This document shows positions 47,426-57,810 of a stretch of DNA of 64,000 bases, piece by piece. Made by a program: the position numbers and the translations under genes. The DNA is from Isoetes taiwanensis (lineage: Eukaryota; Streptophyta; Lycopodiopsida; Isoetales; Isoetaceae). The DNA is taken from positions 11,048,271 through 11,112,270 of the forward strand of contig JAJEKV010000013.1 in NCBI GenBank assembly GCA_021234155.1, given 5' to 3'. Below the pieces are notes generated by a model, which saw only the letters and a list, made by a program, of their open reading frames with translations, did not search any database and had not been told where the DNA came from. Positions within the stretch are counted from its first letter, which is position 1. Every line of letters begins with the position of its first letter.

Positions 47426-47853
47426 CATAAAAGTCATCATGTATAATCATCCCTCCCTCTCCCTCCCTCCGAAGTAGGACAATTAAAACATTTACACTAC
47501 CATGCTCTCGTCATTATTTTCCTACCATATCAAATTTGTCCCTTTGGGTATTACTACCTATTAAAAGCAAAAAAACATATGGAGTACTTTGGTATTTCTT
47601 AATTTCTTTCATGTGAATAAGATTATTTTTTAATAGCCAACATTTTTGCTGAATGTTTTGAAAATCTTGTTATTAATATAAATTGAATATTCAGTTTGAA
47701 GTAATGAAATTTCAAGAGCATTATCACAAAATTGCTCCAAATTATTCATGGCACTGCTGGAGCTTCTCAATGGATACAAAATTAAAAAAAAAAAAACTTG
47801 CTCGCTACTTGTGGAGCAATAACTGGGGGAAGGGAACATTTCTTTAAATCCAG

Positions 47854-48906
47854 CTATTTTCTTGTAGCTCCCATGTTTCCATTCTCAAAGGCAGACATAT
47901 CACTTCTTTCCTCTTTTGCTTGTGGAATTTCAATCTTTATAGGATAAGCCTTTGGAGCAAATTTCCTATCAAAGATGCCTGACACAAAGTCAGTCGCCTC
48001 TGCATCTTTAATCAATGTAGATTGCTTCTGATATATGGCATACAGAAATAGCTGCATCATTCCAAGCAGCAGCCCAATTGCATTTGGAATCTGCCAACAA
48101 GCAAACAATAAACTCATTTTCCATCACCAAAAGTAAAAGACAAGAAAGAACTATTCACTAATAGATGGATAGATACAGTTTTTAATGTCCACAATAGAAC
48201 CTTACCATGATGAAGACGTCTTTTGTCACAAGTGCATAAAAGAGCCACACTAGGCTGTTAAGAAACACAAAGAGGGACAAGAGAAAAGGCATGTAATCCA
48301 CGCTTTTAGTTTGAATAACCAATTTCTACAAGCACAAACAAAAAGATTAGAAACAACATAGTTCTAACAAACACTAGATAAAATGACTAATTGGGGGATA
48401 AATTACCATAATACTGAGGGGAGCTGCATTCATGGCAACATTAAGTGCAGCACAAATGATGCCAACAATAAGCTCTCTTTTGTGATGATCCTTGGTACCA
48501 CCAATCACACCACCGGTTATGGCGCCGACCGAAAGGCCAACCACAAAGAGACCTCTAAACACTTCAAACTGTAATTCAAAAAGGAAGGAAAGAGAAGACA
48601 TTGTATTATTACTAGCACTAGCATATAGCAGAAATTTTGAGAAACAAGGATACCCTAAAGAAGAGAATCTGAGAGGAAGAAAAACATACCCTGCCTCTTG
48701 CATTTGCAAAGAGCAAATAAAGTGTAATGTAGAGCAGTTGAATGGCAGTTCCAAAGCCATTGATGGTGACAACAAGCAAGCTATGGCCTTTCACAAATGG
48801 AAGACCATATAAAACCCAAAGGAGACAATTTGCAAGGGTGCAAACATATGGCATGTAAGAGAACTGCTCAGTAGACCTCCTTTTACAAATCTGAACAAAT
48901 GTCTTT
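47854..48906 (-). CDS. SWEET sugar transporter, last four exons (partial)
   Basis: SWEETs are seven-helix membrane proteins that let sucrose or hexoses diffuse across the plasma membrane or tonoplast. Exons on the minus strand: 48906-48690 (217 bp), 48568-48407 (162 bp), 48325-48206 (120 bp) and 48090-47854 with the stop. All have GT/AG borders, and the 217, 162 and 120 bp lengths fit plant SWEET genes. Motifs: RRSTEQFSYMPYVCTLANC, LLWVLYGLPFV, VTINGFGT, then LSIM, TKSVDYMPFLLSLFVFLN, and IPNAIGLLLGMMQLFLYAIY, i.e. both MtN3 three-helix units apart from the first helix. No frameshift or stop. The first exons (start codon and helix 1, including the usual 37-bp exon) were not found upstream, so it is either a partial gene or the start lies behind insertions at 49-53 kb. 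Confidence 0.93.
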
Positions 48907-48999
48907 CTGCAAAAACACCAACTAACTTACTGAAATTGGCTAAAGAAACTAAAACATTGCAAAGTTTTGAACTACTAGGCAAATCAAAACGCTGCAGCA

Positions 49000-51900
49000 A
49001 AAAAAATGGAAAAGATGACATAGATTTGAAAAAAGTTTTAGCTGCTCACGCTGGGGACAGAAACAAAAGCACCGCTGTTGCATTGCCCACGCTTCCCAGC
49101 ACTGTCTTCAACATACCCATTTCTCAAAACCAGATTCTTCGTTTTCCTTGATTCCACGAAATGATCAACATCATCAAAAATATAAACCCTTTCTGGATAA
49201 GATTTGAAAAAGCGGCTGGGGCTTTTTGGAAGGCAGATATGCATGGCATGCATTTGGCAAACCCAGTCTTCCTCTTTGCGGTGCACATCGCGTTAAAACG
49301 TTTTCGGTTTGCGCTATTTAAGAAGCTTTCCTTTTATAGACTTTCTACACATGTAGCCAAAAAATTTTTAGGTGTCACCAGCAGGGGAAGAGTATTTTGG
49401 AAAGAATTTTGAGGTGTCGCCGCGTCGCGGATAGGCTAATTTTTGGGTATCTTGCCGCCGGTGTGCCCTTTTCAGGGTGTGACTTTTGGAAGGAAAAAAT
49501 AGTTTTCCGGCGATGGTCTTGGTTTTCCGGCCAAACTTCACGCTCCCTCTTTACTATTCTCTAACGCTCTTTTCTATGGCAGGAGCAAATGATGCCGGCA
49601 AATATGGGGCCCTTCAGATTAATCTGTTTGTTTTTTCCTTCCTCGGTTTATGTCGAACACAAAAGCTTCAATAGGGAGCTCCATATCTCCATTTTTTAAA
49701 GCTTTTGCAGCCAGACATCCCATTCTGGAGATTCCCTGGCAGTTTTATTGCATGCAGCAACTGGGTTTTTGATTACTACGCAGTAGCATTGGTGCTTGGT
49801 TATGGTGGACGGAACTTCCATATGAATTTCTTTTCTATGCCATCCCGATATGGCTGACGGAACTTGCATGCCATTTTTTTTCCTTGCACTGGGCGGTGAT
49901 GTGGCATTTTGGCTTGCCGTTACCTCGGATGGGTATCTTAGACCTGCATTTTCCACATCCTTTTTTTCCACGATTTTTCCAGAACCATTATGGCGCCAGA
50001 TCTGCATCAATCGGCTCCTCCTTGCCGATTTTCGTTCAGGTACAAACCCAACAGCTCTGTTTCCTTAGTTTCATTCGTTGTTATGTTTTTGTTGCATTTT
50101 ATCTGATTTACAATTTGTAGAAGCTTCTAATTGCTTGGGAGCAGTTCGAACTCCAGCATAATTTTTTGTTGAAATTTTAGCTTCTACGCTTATGCATGAA
50201 TTGTTTTGGTGCAGCCTTCTTGCAGGACCATTGAAAGGAAAAAACTTTCTATAGTTGAAGATCTGCATCAATGGTTGTCAGTAGTTGCCGTGCAAAATAT
50301 CTTTTATGGTATATGTCTACTTTAGTGTGATGGAAGTTTCGGCCTGTTGAAGAAATGTAAGGCTTTGTTTTTAACATTTTTAGCCGGATTTGAAGAAGGA
50401 TTCATTTCTATGCAGATCGAATTCATTTTTGCTCTAAAATAGCATTTTCTATTTCGTTTATGTTCTTTCTCCATTCAAGACTAAGTGCATATAACAGAGC
50501 TCTTTCTGCTCCTAAAAACTAGATGGACTTAATAGCTAGCTTATCATTCCACTTTATTTGCACGGTATAAATGATTACATGCTGGCTATTATTCAATGGA
50601 AGCAAGGCATTGATATTCATATCTACTGGTATTTCTGCAGGGTTTTCTCTCTTGGAGCGAAGGCATGGACCTGGCAAAAATTGCACAATATAGCTGCCAC
50701 GCAGTTTTCTAACCTGATGATCTCTGGAAGTGCCCAATGATCTTTGGACCAGTGCCCGATGTGCTTGATGTATCCTGTGTCGATAGAGTTGGCATGTGTG
50801 TCTACACACATGCTTTGCTTTCTTGCTTCAAAGGCAGATGAAGAGGGAAATAGTAGATGCTAGATAAGATGCTTAACCCAGCAAGATCTAAGATGGATTT
50901 TCACTTTTTTCACTATTAGAGTATTCAGAATCTCTACACTAGATCTGCCATTGCATTCCTTAAAATTAACTACTGTTATATAAGGTAACATGAATCCACC
51001 TTGGATTTTTCAAAACTTATGAGCATTTCATTGGATTGCTTTTTAGGTCCTTTTTTAACACTTAATTCTGCTACTCATACATGTTTTTTATCTTCAACAG
51101 GTCTCTTCTACGACTCAACAAATGGCATGCATCTGTTAGTCTGACCATTTATCACTTTTTTCGTTCACTTTTGTGGTGCCTAAATTAACTTTCAGTTTAT
51201 GTGCTTTATGTATCAGATTTATGTATTGCATTGCATATGAGAGGAAATAGAGCGATAATACAGAGGTTGGTTTTAGATTTTGAGTTGTCTTGACATATTT
51301 TCCTTCTTGACATATTCTTTATGCCAAATTTCGCTATTGACATGTTTTCTATGCCAGATTCCATTGTTCCTTCTTTGCCTGGAAAATAGAGCAATGGAGG
51401 GCAGGGCAGCACGTTAAGCTCTTAATTATTTGCTCCTTTCTTTAGCTCAAATATCTTCGTTTGTTCCTTTTTCAAAGCTGTAACAATCTTTTTATTTAAA
51501 TTATTACATTCTGTCCTGCCTACAATGTTTTGAAATCCAAATTAACGGTCTTATATTTATCTTTGTTTGTCCTTATTCCAAAGGTGTGGCAAATTGTTTA
51601 CGCCCTTTATTTTTAATACTAAACATGTTTACATCATATCTGCACAAAAATAAAATGTTAACAACTTCCAAAGTACATTTCTCCCTCTGTGCATTTATCT
51701 GCACGAACCTGAACTAGATATGCATAGCAATGATGGTTGCATGTAGCGCTTATGGTTGCATAAGACAAAGATTGGGTGCTTGACCGTTAAGAGATACAAA
51801 ATATACTTGCAAAGGCATTTTTACTTTTATGTTCGTCTTATGTGCAATAAGAAGGATGCCTATGTGTTATGAGGCTAAAGTTCCTAAGTGTCTTTCTTCT

Positions 51901-53026
51901 TCAACTAAAAACCTCTATTATTATGTGTTTCTTTGCATACCTTGCTACGTAAATGCTTTTTGTGTACAAAGAACAAAGAGAATAAACCAACTAAAGTTTC
52001 TATTGTGCCTTACAAGGTGCTGAGACTAATGACGTAGGGGGTGAGTCTTTTGTTAATTTTAGGCACCAATGTTATCTTTTGTTCAAAGTTTAGTTCTAAA
52101 GCTAAAAGTTTGTGGCTTTTTTATATCCTATGCTTAAGCAAATAATATATCATAAACACATTATGAAAGTCCATATACATAATAGCTTATTCGAAAGTTG
52201 TCGGTCGTTCTTTGAGCTCCAATTATGGCTCCACTATTTTTCTTAATGATTTCCTTTATCTAACAGCGATATCCATTTGATGTTTATACATGCATTGAAT
52301 AAGATGATAACATAGCATTGGACTGGACTCACGTGCCATGAAAACAACAAACTAGAATGGTTAAGTCTGAGGTCCTATAGTTCTCGCCATAGTAAGCATG
52401 CTTCTACTTCAAAATATAATAGAGAACAACTGTGCATTATAGAAAATAGCATGCAAAATCATATAATATAGTATGTTTCAGACCCTTTTGATTTCCAAGT
52501 ACATTTTTCTTAGATAACCACTTATACAATTCTATCATCTAGCGGCTGCTAACTGAGCATTCAAGGTTCAAGATACCAATTAACATAGATGAGACATCAA
52601 CGTGCAATATTCCAATGAAGTCCAAGCTAGCGAAGTTGACAACAGAAACTAGCATGATTATATGGGATGAGGCCCCAATGATGCATAAACATGTTTATGA
52701 AGTACTGGATAGAATTATGTGGCATGATGTCATGTGAAAAATTATTTGGGGGACTCATTGTTATTTTGGGAGGAGATTTTTGCCTCCTTGAAGTACACCT
52801 ATATAGAGGATAATGTTGAGGTCACTATAAACATGCGAGTGATAATCACAATTACAAAAATAAACCATGTCCAATCTTGCAAGCATCAACCTGTAGTGTT
52901 GTTGAAAGTTGCACAAAATAGACTGTAAATGCCAAGAAAAAACACAAGCCGATATCAACATGCGTTGTTGTCGAAGTTGCGCATATAGACAGTAAAGGCC
53001 AAGTAAAAACACATCTCAGAACATTA
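49000..53026. other. Long interval without a named gene; possible Helitron body
   Basis: Upstream of the SWEET exons. It contains no SWEET first exon that I could see. Open stretches at 49486-50120 and 50519-50811 carry no known domain. A 65-bp direct repeat (GTTGTTGAAAGTTGC and GTTGTTGTCGAAGTTGC, each followed by a TAGACxGTAAAxGCCAAG block) lies at about 52897-53010, just before a Helitron end, so some or all of this may be Helitron. Confidence 0.35.
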
Positions 53027-53056
53027 GCCCGGCAACGCCGGGCACACGTTTACTAG
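53027..53056 (+). mobile_element. Helitron 3' terminus
   Basis: A perfect 7-bp hairpin, GCCCGGC AAC GCCGGGC (53027-53043), stands ten bases before CTAG (53053-53056), which is followed by T. Helitrons end in a short GC-rich hairpin about 10-12 bp before CTRR and insert between A and T, so this fits exactly. The 5' end (TC) was not located and no RepHel protein is visible, so this is probably a non-autonomous copy. Confidence 0.75.
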
Positions 53057-53412
53057 TAATTGTTTCAAAAGATTGTGAGGATTACCTAATTTTAGTTACT
53101 TCCAAAAAGAACTCGAGTGTATCTAACATCTAACATACATAAAAACATATTCAAAACATCAGCAAGCCATAGCCACCACCACGGCCATAGATTGTAGCCA
53201 TCGCCATGGCAATCCTTGAAATTAACTAGCTGGATTTGTCAAACAAACAAGTCTTGTACAAAGTTAATCACTATCAAGCACATCTGTATCACATTTGCAT
53301 TTCTATCTAGCTTGTACGTTTAAGGGTACTTTCAGACTATAGGGTTAAATTAAGGTAAAATTTAAGTTAACAAATTAATTGTTATGCTAAATTAAGGTAA
53401 ATTTTATGGAGC

Positions 53413-53618
53413 TTTCACACCACCTGTTATGTCAAGTAATAACATTACAAAACCTGTTAAAAATGGTTTCACATGCAATTTGTTATGTTATCTACTAACG
53501 TAACATAATCTGTCAAAAACCTTTTCGCACAAGAGTTCCTTATGTTAATTAATAACATAACAGAATCTGTTAACGGTCGTTTCACATTGTACAACTACAA
53601 CTTGTTATGTTATTTAAG
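53413..53618. repeat. Tandem ~57-bp units with internal palindromes
   Basis: Units begin TTTCACA or TTTCGCA at about 53413, 53467, 53523 and 53580. Each contains TGTTATGTTA (or TTATGTTA), then TAACATAACA- or TAACGTAACA-like inverted text, and AATCTGTTAA. Each unit can fold on TTATGTTA/TAACATAA. The sequence after 53618 to 54570 shows no gene. Confidence 0.75.
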
Positions 53619-54579
53619 TTTCTCATTGTTTTTCAAAGAAAAAATACAAGTCGTTGGTCCATCCAAAAGCAATGCCCGGTTATGAAATGCGAGGGTTGAC
53701 AATCGAGGGTGGTACTTCCAATGTGAAAACATCTTTCTATGTCGTGCCCGATGGTTATGTTCCGATGAAGATAACGTGTATTGCAAAATAAAATAATGCA
53801 TGAACAAGAACATGAAATTGGCCAATACAAATGCATAAGGATAAATAGGAACACCCAACTAGAAGAACATTCCATTAAGTTTTTACAAAACAACCGGGTC
53901 CGAAATACATCATGAAAAAGAAGAGAGTCAAGACCACCACTATCCTTGCAAAGTGGTCAAGCACATGCAATCGCAAGTGTGAATGATCCACCTTGGTGAT
54001 AATCACGCACACGGAATGTATGCTAACAAAGGTCTAGCCTTTCAGAACCTTACCACATGGCAAGGTGCATCCGTGGTGCCGTTCTTCACTCCCCCATGAC
54101 TTCGTCTTTACAAATGCACTCTACTCAAGCTTCGCATCCTCAGATGCCGAGGGGAGAATCAACATATTCAAAAGAAAGCAAGCTGTTGATATCCCCTCAT
54201 GGGAACAAGGGGCTTCATTCTTCAATCGCTTTCTAACATTCTAACTTTCCCCGGCGCTGTATGTCCACCGAACCGAGACAAAGGACCTAAGGATCTCTGA
54301 AAAATCAAAAAAGAAAACCGCAGCAGACATCTCAAAACTTCCCGCCACCCGTAACGTAGCCGGGCAACTAGCTCCAATCTTCTAGTTCATCATCGATCCT
54401 TGATCTTCCTCGGATGACGTAATCCGTATACCGCTGATTCCAACAATTGATTCATAGTTCAACTTTGATGTCGGCATGGCATTCTCAAGAATCAGATTAA
54501 AATCAGAAAATATGTATATGGCAAATCTGCAGGAATAGAGAGAAGTTAATGATTGGCTTCCATCATAAGATGCTAGACA

Positions 54580-54761
54580 TTACGCATCTTTGGGGCTTGG
54601 ATACACTGTAAATACTTGAACATCATTCATACCTTTCTTCCACATGGAATACTGGAAGGTCCATCCATGACAAGCGCCAGCGTGCATCCCATTTTTATCC
54701 ACAGCAAACAGGGCACCAATAAAGCTAGGGAATTTTTCTCTTATTCTTACAATGGCATCAA
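54580..54761 (-). pseudogene. N4-(beta-N-acetylglucosaminyl)-L-asparaginase, last exon only
   Basis: This Ntn-hydrolase-type enzyme splits the GlcNAc-Asn bond during glycoprotein breakdown. The 182-bp exon follows GCATCAGTTTTGCAG and encodes VDAIVRIREKFPSFIGALFA, then DKNGMHAGACHGWTFQYS and a tail DVQVFTVYPSPKDA with stop. Plant homologues end in the same way (family: A-I-x-R-I-x-x-K-F-P-x-F-x-G-A, then G-x-H-x-A-A-C-x-G-W-x-F-x-Y-S). The frame is intact. The preceding exon, carrying the autocatalytic Thr and the substrate pocket, was not found; upstream lies an unrelated open frame (54810-54974) and then the 413-codon ORF. I list it as a pseudogene fragment because the catalytic part is missing, though exons further away are possible. 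Confidence 0.82.
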
Positions 54762-55029
54762 CTGCAAAACTGATGCATATAAAACTGCAAAAGAAGGAAA
54801 CAAGACCTGTTTGTAAACAACATGTTGATCTGCCATTTCCAGAATGTCTGCATATCTCACGTTAAGCTCATGCTGACCTAAACCATACTCTCCTTTGCTG
54901 TGCACAAGAATCTTAAATAAACGTGATTTGATAAAAGAAAATTCTCTCATCAAATACCTATTCTCGACTGGCATACCGGATGCTTCTAAATGACGTCTTG
55001 TCTGCCCTGGAAATTATACATTAGAGACG

Positions 55030-56307
55030 AATTTTGGGATTCTGGATGAAGCAGCAGAAAACCCAGTGCAGATGGAGATAGCCACAGGGATGCCATTTAG
55101 AGAAGCCAGAGATGGTGAAGATACCGCAGGAGATAGCCAGAAGGATGTTGCCCAACAAATTATGGCAACCCAAGACGATTTGGGAGAAAGAAGCATGGCT
55201 GCAGAAGAGATGCAGATGGATCTGAAGACAAAGCAGATGGAACTAAGCCCACTGGCAAAACGAAGACAAAAAGAGGATATTCGAGATGTCTTGGATCTAT
55301 TTGGAGATGATCCAGAAATATTGCATGCCTTAATTCAAGATAATGGAGCAGCAGCACTAATGGACGAAATCCTATTCACAGAGCCAACCATTCTGACAGC
55401 AGACCTCACGGATAGGGATGCCTTGTGTATAGCTCCAAAGATGAAGCTAGGAACAGAAGAATTTGTGTGCCCAACGATGCCCCAATTAGAGGATGCAAAT
55501 TCAGTTATGGCTCCTGGAGTTATTGAAGGCATAGACCAAAGAGAGATCTGCAGTGATATTGATGCTCACACAAATCAGCGGGCACCGCAATTGGAGACGG
55601 TTGAAGCAAGAAATACAGAAAAAGAATTCGTTCAGGCAGAAAGAGCCATTGCACCTCTATCATTTGAAGCGGTTACCAAGGCACAGACTGTCGATGAAGA
55701 AGGAGTACCGGTGGCTATGAAAGGAGCCAAAAACTGGGCTGCAAAGAAAAAGGGAGCTAAACTAATATCTTTGCAGGATATTATTGCCAAATTTAAGGAG
55801 GGATGTGGAGGCAAGCCTGTCTGGGCAGACTTTTCCAAGAAGGTAGCTGTTCAATCAGAGTTAAGAGAGCAGATTTGCAAGCCTATTGCATTGAAGACCC
55901 GCATTGAAGATACAAGAGATGAGAAGAAAATTTTACAAGACCTTCAGATTCACCAGGTATCATGCTTGAAAGTAATTGAAATGGTTGCTCTAATTATGCT
56001 TATGTTTATGGGGGAGCATTCCAAAGAAATTATTGAGCAATTGTTGAAGATTAAGGGGGAGAATTGGATAAATTATAATCTTCAACAATTATGTTATGAA
56101 AGAGAAGCGGTGGAACACTCTCCAAGATCTCAATTGTTGGAGATCTTATTTCATAAAAGGAACTTGAAGAGTGTACAGCTTCAACAGAATGCTCAAGCAG
56201 TTCAAGCACATTTATGTGCATGCAACTTCAAAAGGAAGATCAACAGACAAACTGACATGAGCGAAAGGTGGCTCACTTATATTCCTGGACATGATGATTT
56301 TGGTTAG
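55030..56307 (+). CDS. 413-codon ORF, probable retroelement or unknown protein
   Basis: The longest open frame of the window. The frame is open from 54996, and the first Met is at 55066. A splice acceptor (TTATACATTAG at about 55029) offers an alternative beginning. The protein is hydrophilic, rich in Glu, Lys, Met and Gln. It has RRQKEDIRDVLDLFGDDPE near residue 65, a WAAKKKGAK basic patch near 230, then SLQDIIAKFKEG, and a more hydrophobic helix (VIEMVALIMLMFMG) near 320. I recognise no domain. It ends just before a purine tract and an LTR-like segment, which suggests a gag-like protein of a short LTR element, but gag hallmarks such as a zinc knuckle are absent. A perfect 15-bp inverted repeat lies inside it (56039-56053 and 56076-56090). 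Confidence 0.6.
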   Translation, partial: NFGILDEAAENPVQMEIATGMPFREARDGEDTAGDSQKDVAQQIMATQDDLGERSMAAEEMQMDLKTKQMELSPLAKRRQKEDIRDVLDLFGDDPEILHALIQDNGAAALMDEILFTEPTILTADLTDRDALCIAPKMKLGTEEFVCPTMPQLEDANSVMAPGVIEGIDQREICSDIDAHTNQRAPQLETVEARNTEKEFVQAERAIAPLSFEAVTKAQTVDEEGVPVAMKGAKNWAAKKKGAKLISLQDIIAKFKEGCGGKPVWADFSKKVAVQSELREQICKPIALKTRIEDTRDEKKILQDLQIHQVSCLKVIEMVALIMLMFMGEHSKEIIEQLLKIKGENWINYNLQQLCYEREAVEHSPRSQLLEILFHKRNLKSVQLQQNAQAVQAHLCACNFKRKINRQTDMSERWLTYIPGHDDFG

Positions 56308-56325
56308 AGATGAAGGCTGATGCTG

Positions 56326-56448
56326 ATGGGGGAGTGTCCAAGAGTCGTGTCAGTTAGATGTAGAGAGTCGCATCATTGAGATGCATATATATGTTTTGTA
56401 TCTGTTCATATACATTATTCAATACAAGCTCATCTATCTATTCTCCAC
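56326..56448 (+). mobile_element. Polypurine tract and candidate short 3' LTR
   Basis: GATGGGGGAG (56326-56334) is a polypurine-tract-like run placed just after the 413-codon ORF. Then TGTCCAAGAG starts a 114-bp AT-rich segment, with a TATATATG box and CAATACAAGC, ending in TCTCCACA at 56448. TG...CA ends fit an LTR of the short (TRIM-like) kind. No matching 5' copy was found in the window, so this remains a candidate. Confidence 0.4.
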
Positions 56449-56479
56449 AAGAATTGGATAATTTATCAGCCATGATTTC

Positions 56480-56540
56480 GTGAAGCGGGGCTCTGATGAG
56501 GCCTGGAGGTTCGAATCCAATGCAACCATTGTATAAGTTA
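56480..56540 (+). other. tRNA-like B box / SINE fragment
   Basis: GGTTCGAATCC at about 56509-56519 is an exact polymerase III B box. The sequence before it (GGGGCTCTGATGAGGCCTGGA) might hold an anticodon-arm remnant, but no clear A box or acceptor stem is visible. Possibly a degraded tRNA-derived SINE. Confidence 0.3.
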
Positions 56541-56549
56541 TTGTGAAGG

Positions 56550-57470
56550 CCTTTTCGATTTTGTTTTAGCAATAATATGGCTATGTCAGAAGCCCTAAAC
56601 ATCATACCATGATACTATGGCAGAAGCCTATAGTTGGCATTTTATATATCTGTGTCATAGCCGCAGAAGCCCATAGATGTGAAGCCCATGCCTTGTGTTG
56701 CCGTTTCTGATTTCTGTTCAATCCATTTTTTTGATCTTCGATTCTTTTGCAGATAAGTCAGCGACAGAAGCAGTGCTGCTCTTGAGATGGGCCCCGCAGA
56801 TTCAGAGATGCAGAGAATTGTGCTCGCTCAATATCTCTGTAGAACAAAAAATAGTGCAAATTTTTTTTTCCTCAAAAAATCAAACGTCTCCATGGTATCT
56901 GCAGGATCGAAAGAGAGCATTGTAGAAGAAGTTTGAAGCAACTAAATTTGAAAAAGCAAAAGCCCACCCATCCAACCTACTGACTAAGATGCCTACAATG
57001 AAAGAAGAAGTTGAGCTGGGTTGGGCTGATAGTCTGATTCAAACAAAGAGGTAGCATAAGTTGAGGAGCGTCGAAGAGCAGCAGCCACAGCAGAAAATGG
57101 CGGAATGACGGAGCAGCGGAGTGGTGGCCAGAGGCCGTGCCCTTTCCTTGTTTTCCAACATTCATCTATGCTTTTAGTCTTCAAAAAATCCGTTGCTTTT
57201 GTTTGCCTTAAAAATTTTCAATAGTTGGACAAGAAAACTCCACTTCTAAAAAAACCAATTTTCCATTAATTTTTTTTTTTCCAACCAAAATTGGGTTAAA
57301 AGCATTTGGCAACGTAATTGCACATGGGGGGCTCCATTGCAGATCATATTTCATTTTTCACCGCAATTGTTTCCATTCTTTAGGATGATGTAAGGGCAAC
57401 CCCTAGTGCGCAAGGAATTATTTTTATTTCGGGATGGGGTTGGGAACTGTGTCTGGAACAGCACATGTAA
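56550..57470. other. No gene identified
   Basis: A TTCTTTTGCAG acceptor at about 56743-56753 is followed by a short open stretch (56695-56925) without a known domain. Otherwise nothing. Confidence 0.3.
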
Positions 57471-57479
57471 TGCCACATG

Positions 57480-57810
57480 CAGCATTCTCTCTCGCCCTTG
57501 CGGGAGGCTTGAAGTTTCAATTTTTGGCGGACGGTTGAGTAACGCGTAAGAACCTGCCTTGCCCTTGGGGGAGGGGGGACAACGGCTGGAAACGGATGCT
57601 AATACCCTATAGGTTGAGGAGCATTTTTTTTATCGTTTATACACAATTACTTAAGCATCTCAAGCTGCCCCCACCCCCGGTCAATGCGGTGTTCCCTCTG
57701 GCTCTTGCAGGACGCTTGAAGTTTCAATTTTTGTTTCTTTTTTTTGTCGTTTATATATAATTACTTAAGCACCTCAAGCTGCCCCCATCTTATATAAGAG
57801 ATTCATCGCA
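57480..57810. repeat. Tandem ~110-bp units, one carrying the plastid insert
   Basis: Unit 1 (57480-57525 plus 57625-57680) and unit 2 (about 57688-57800) share CTTG(C)GGGAGGCTTGAAGTTTC or CTTGCAGGACGCTTGAAG, TTTCAATTTTT, a T-run, TCGTTTATA, AATTACTTAAGCA and CCTCAAGCTGCCCCCA. Unit 1 is split by about 100 bp of plastid DNA; unit 2 is not. Confidence 0.8.
57526..57624 (+). pseudogene. Plastid 16S rRNA fragment in nuclear DNA (NUPT)
   Basis: GGCGGACGG(T)TGAGTAACGCG, then TAAGAACCTGCC, a GGGGGAGGGGG-like run, ACAACGGCTGGAAACGG, TGCTAATACCC and TAGG(T)TGAGGAGCA are the conserved bases about 90-190 of plastid or cyanobacterial 16S rRNA. A few substitutions and a short insertion (TTGCCC) show that it is decayed. 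Flanks on both sides are not rRNA. The best reading is a short piece of plastid DNA moved into the nucleus. Confidence 0.9.

Noticed and set aside
48374-48812. Long single frames across the SWEET introns, on both strands
   Set aside because: They run through introns or lie antisense to the SWEET exons, whose splice borders are clear.
57526-57624. Bacterial origin or an rRNA operon
   Set aside because: Only about 100 bp of 16S is present, with substitutions, and plant-type repeats lie on both sides.
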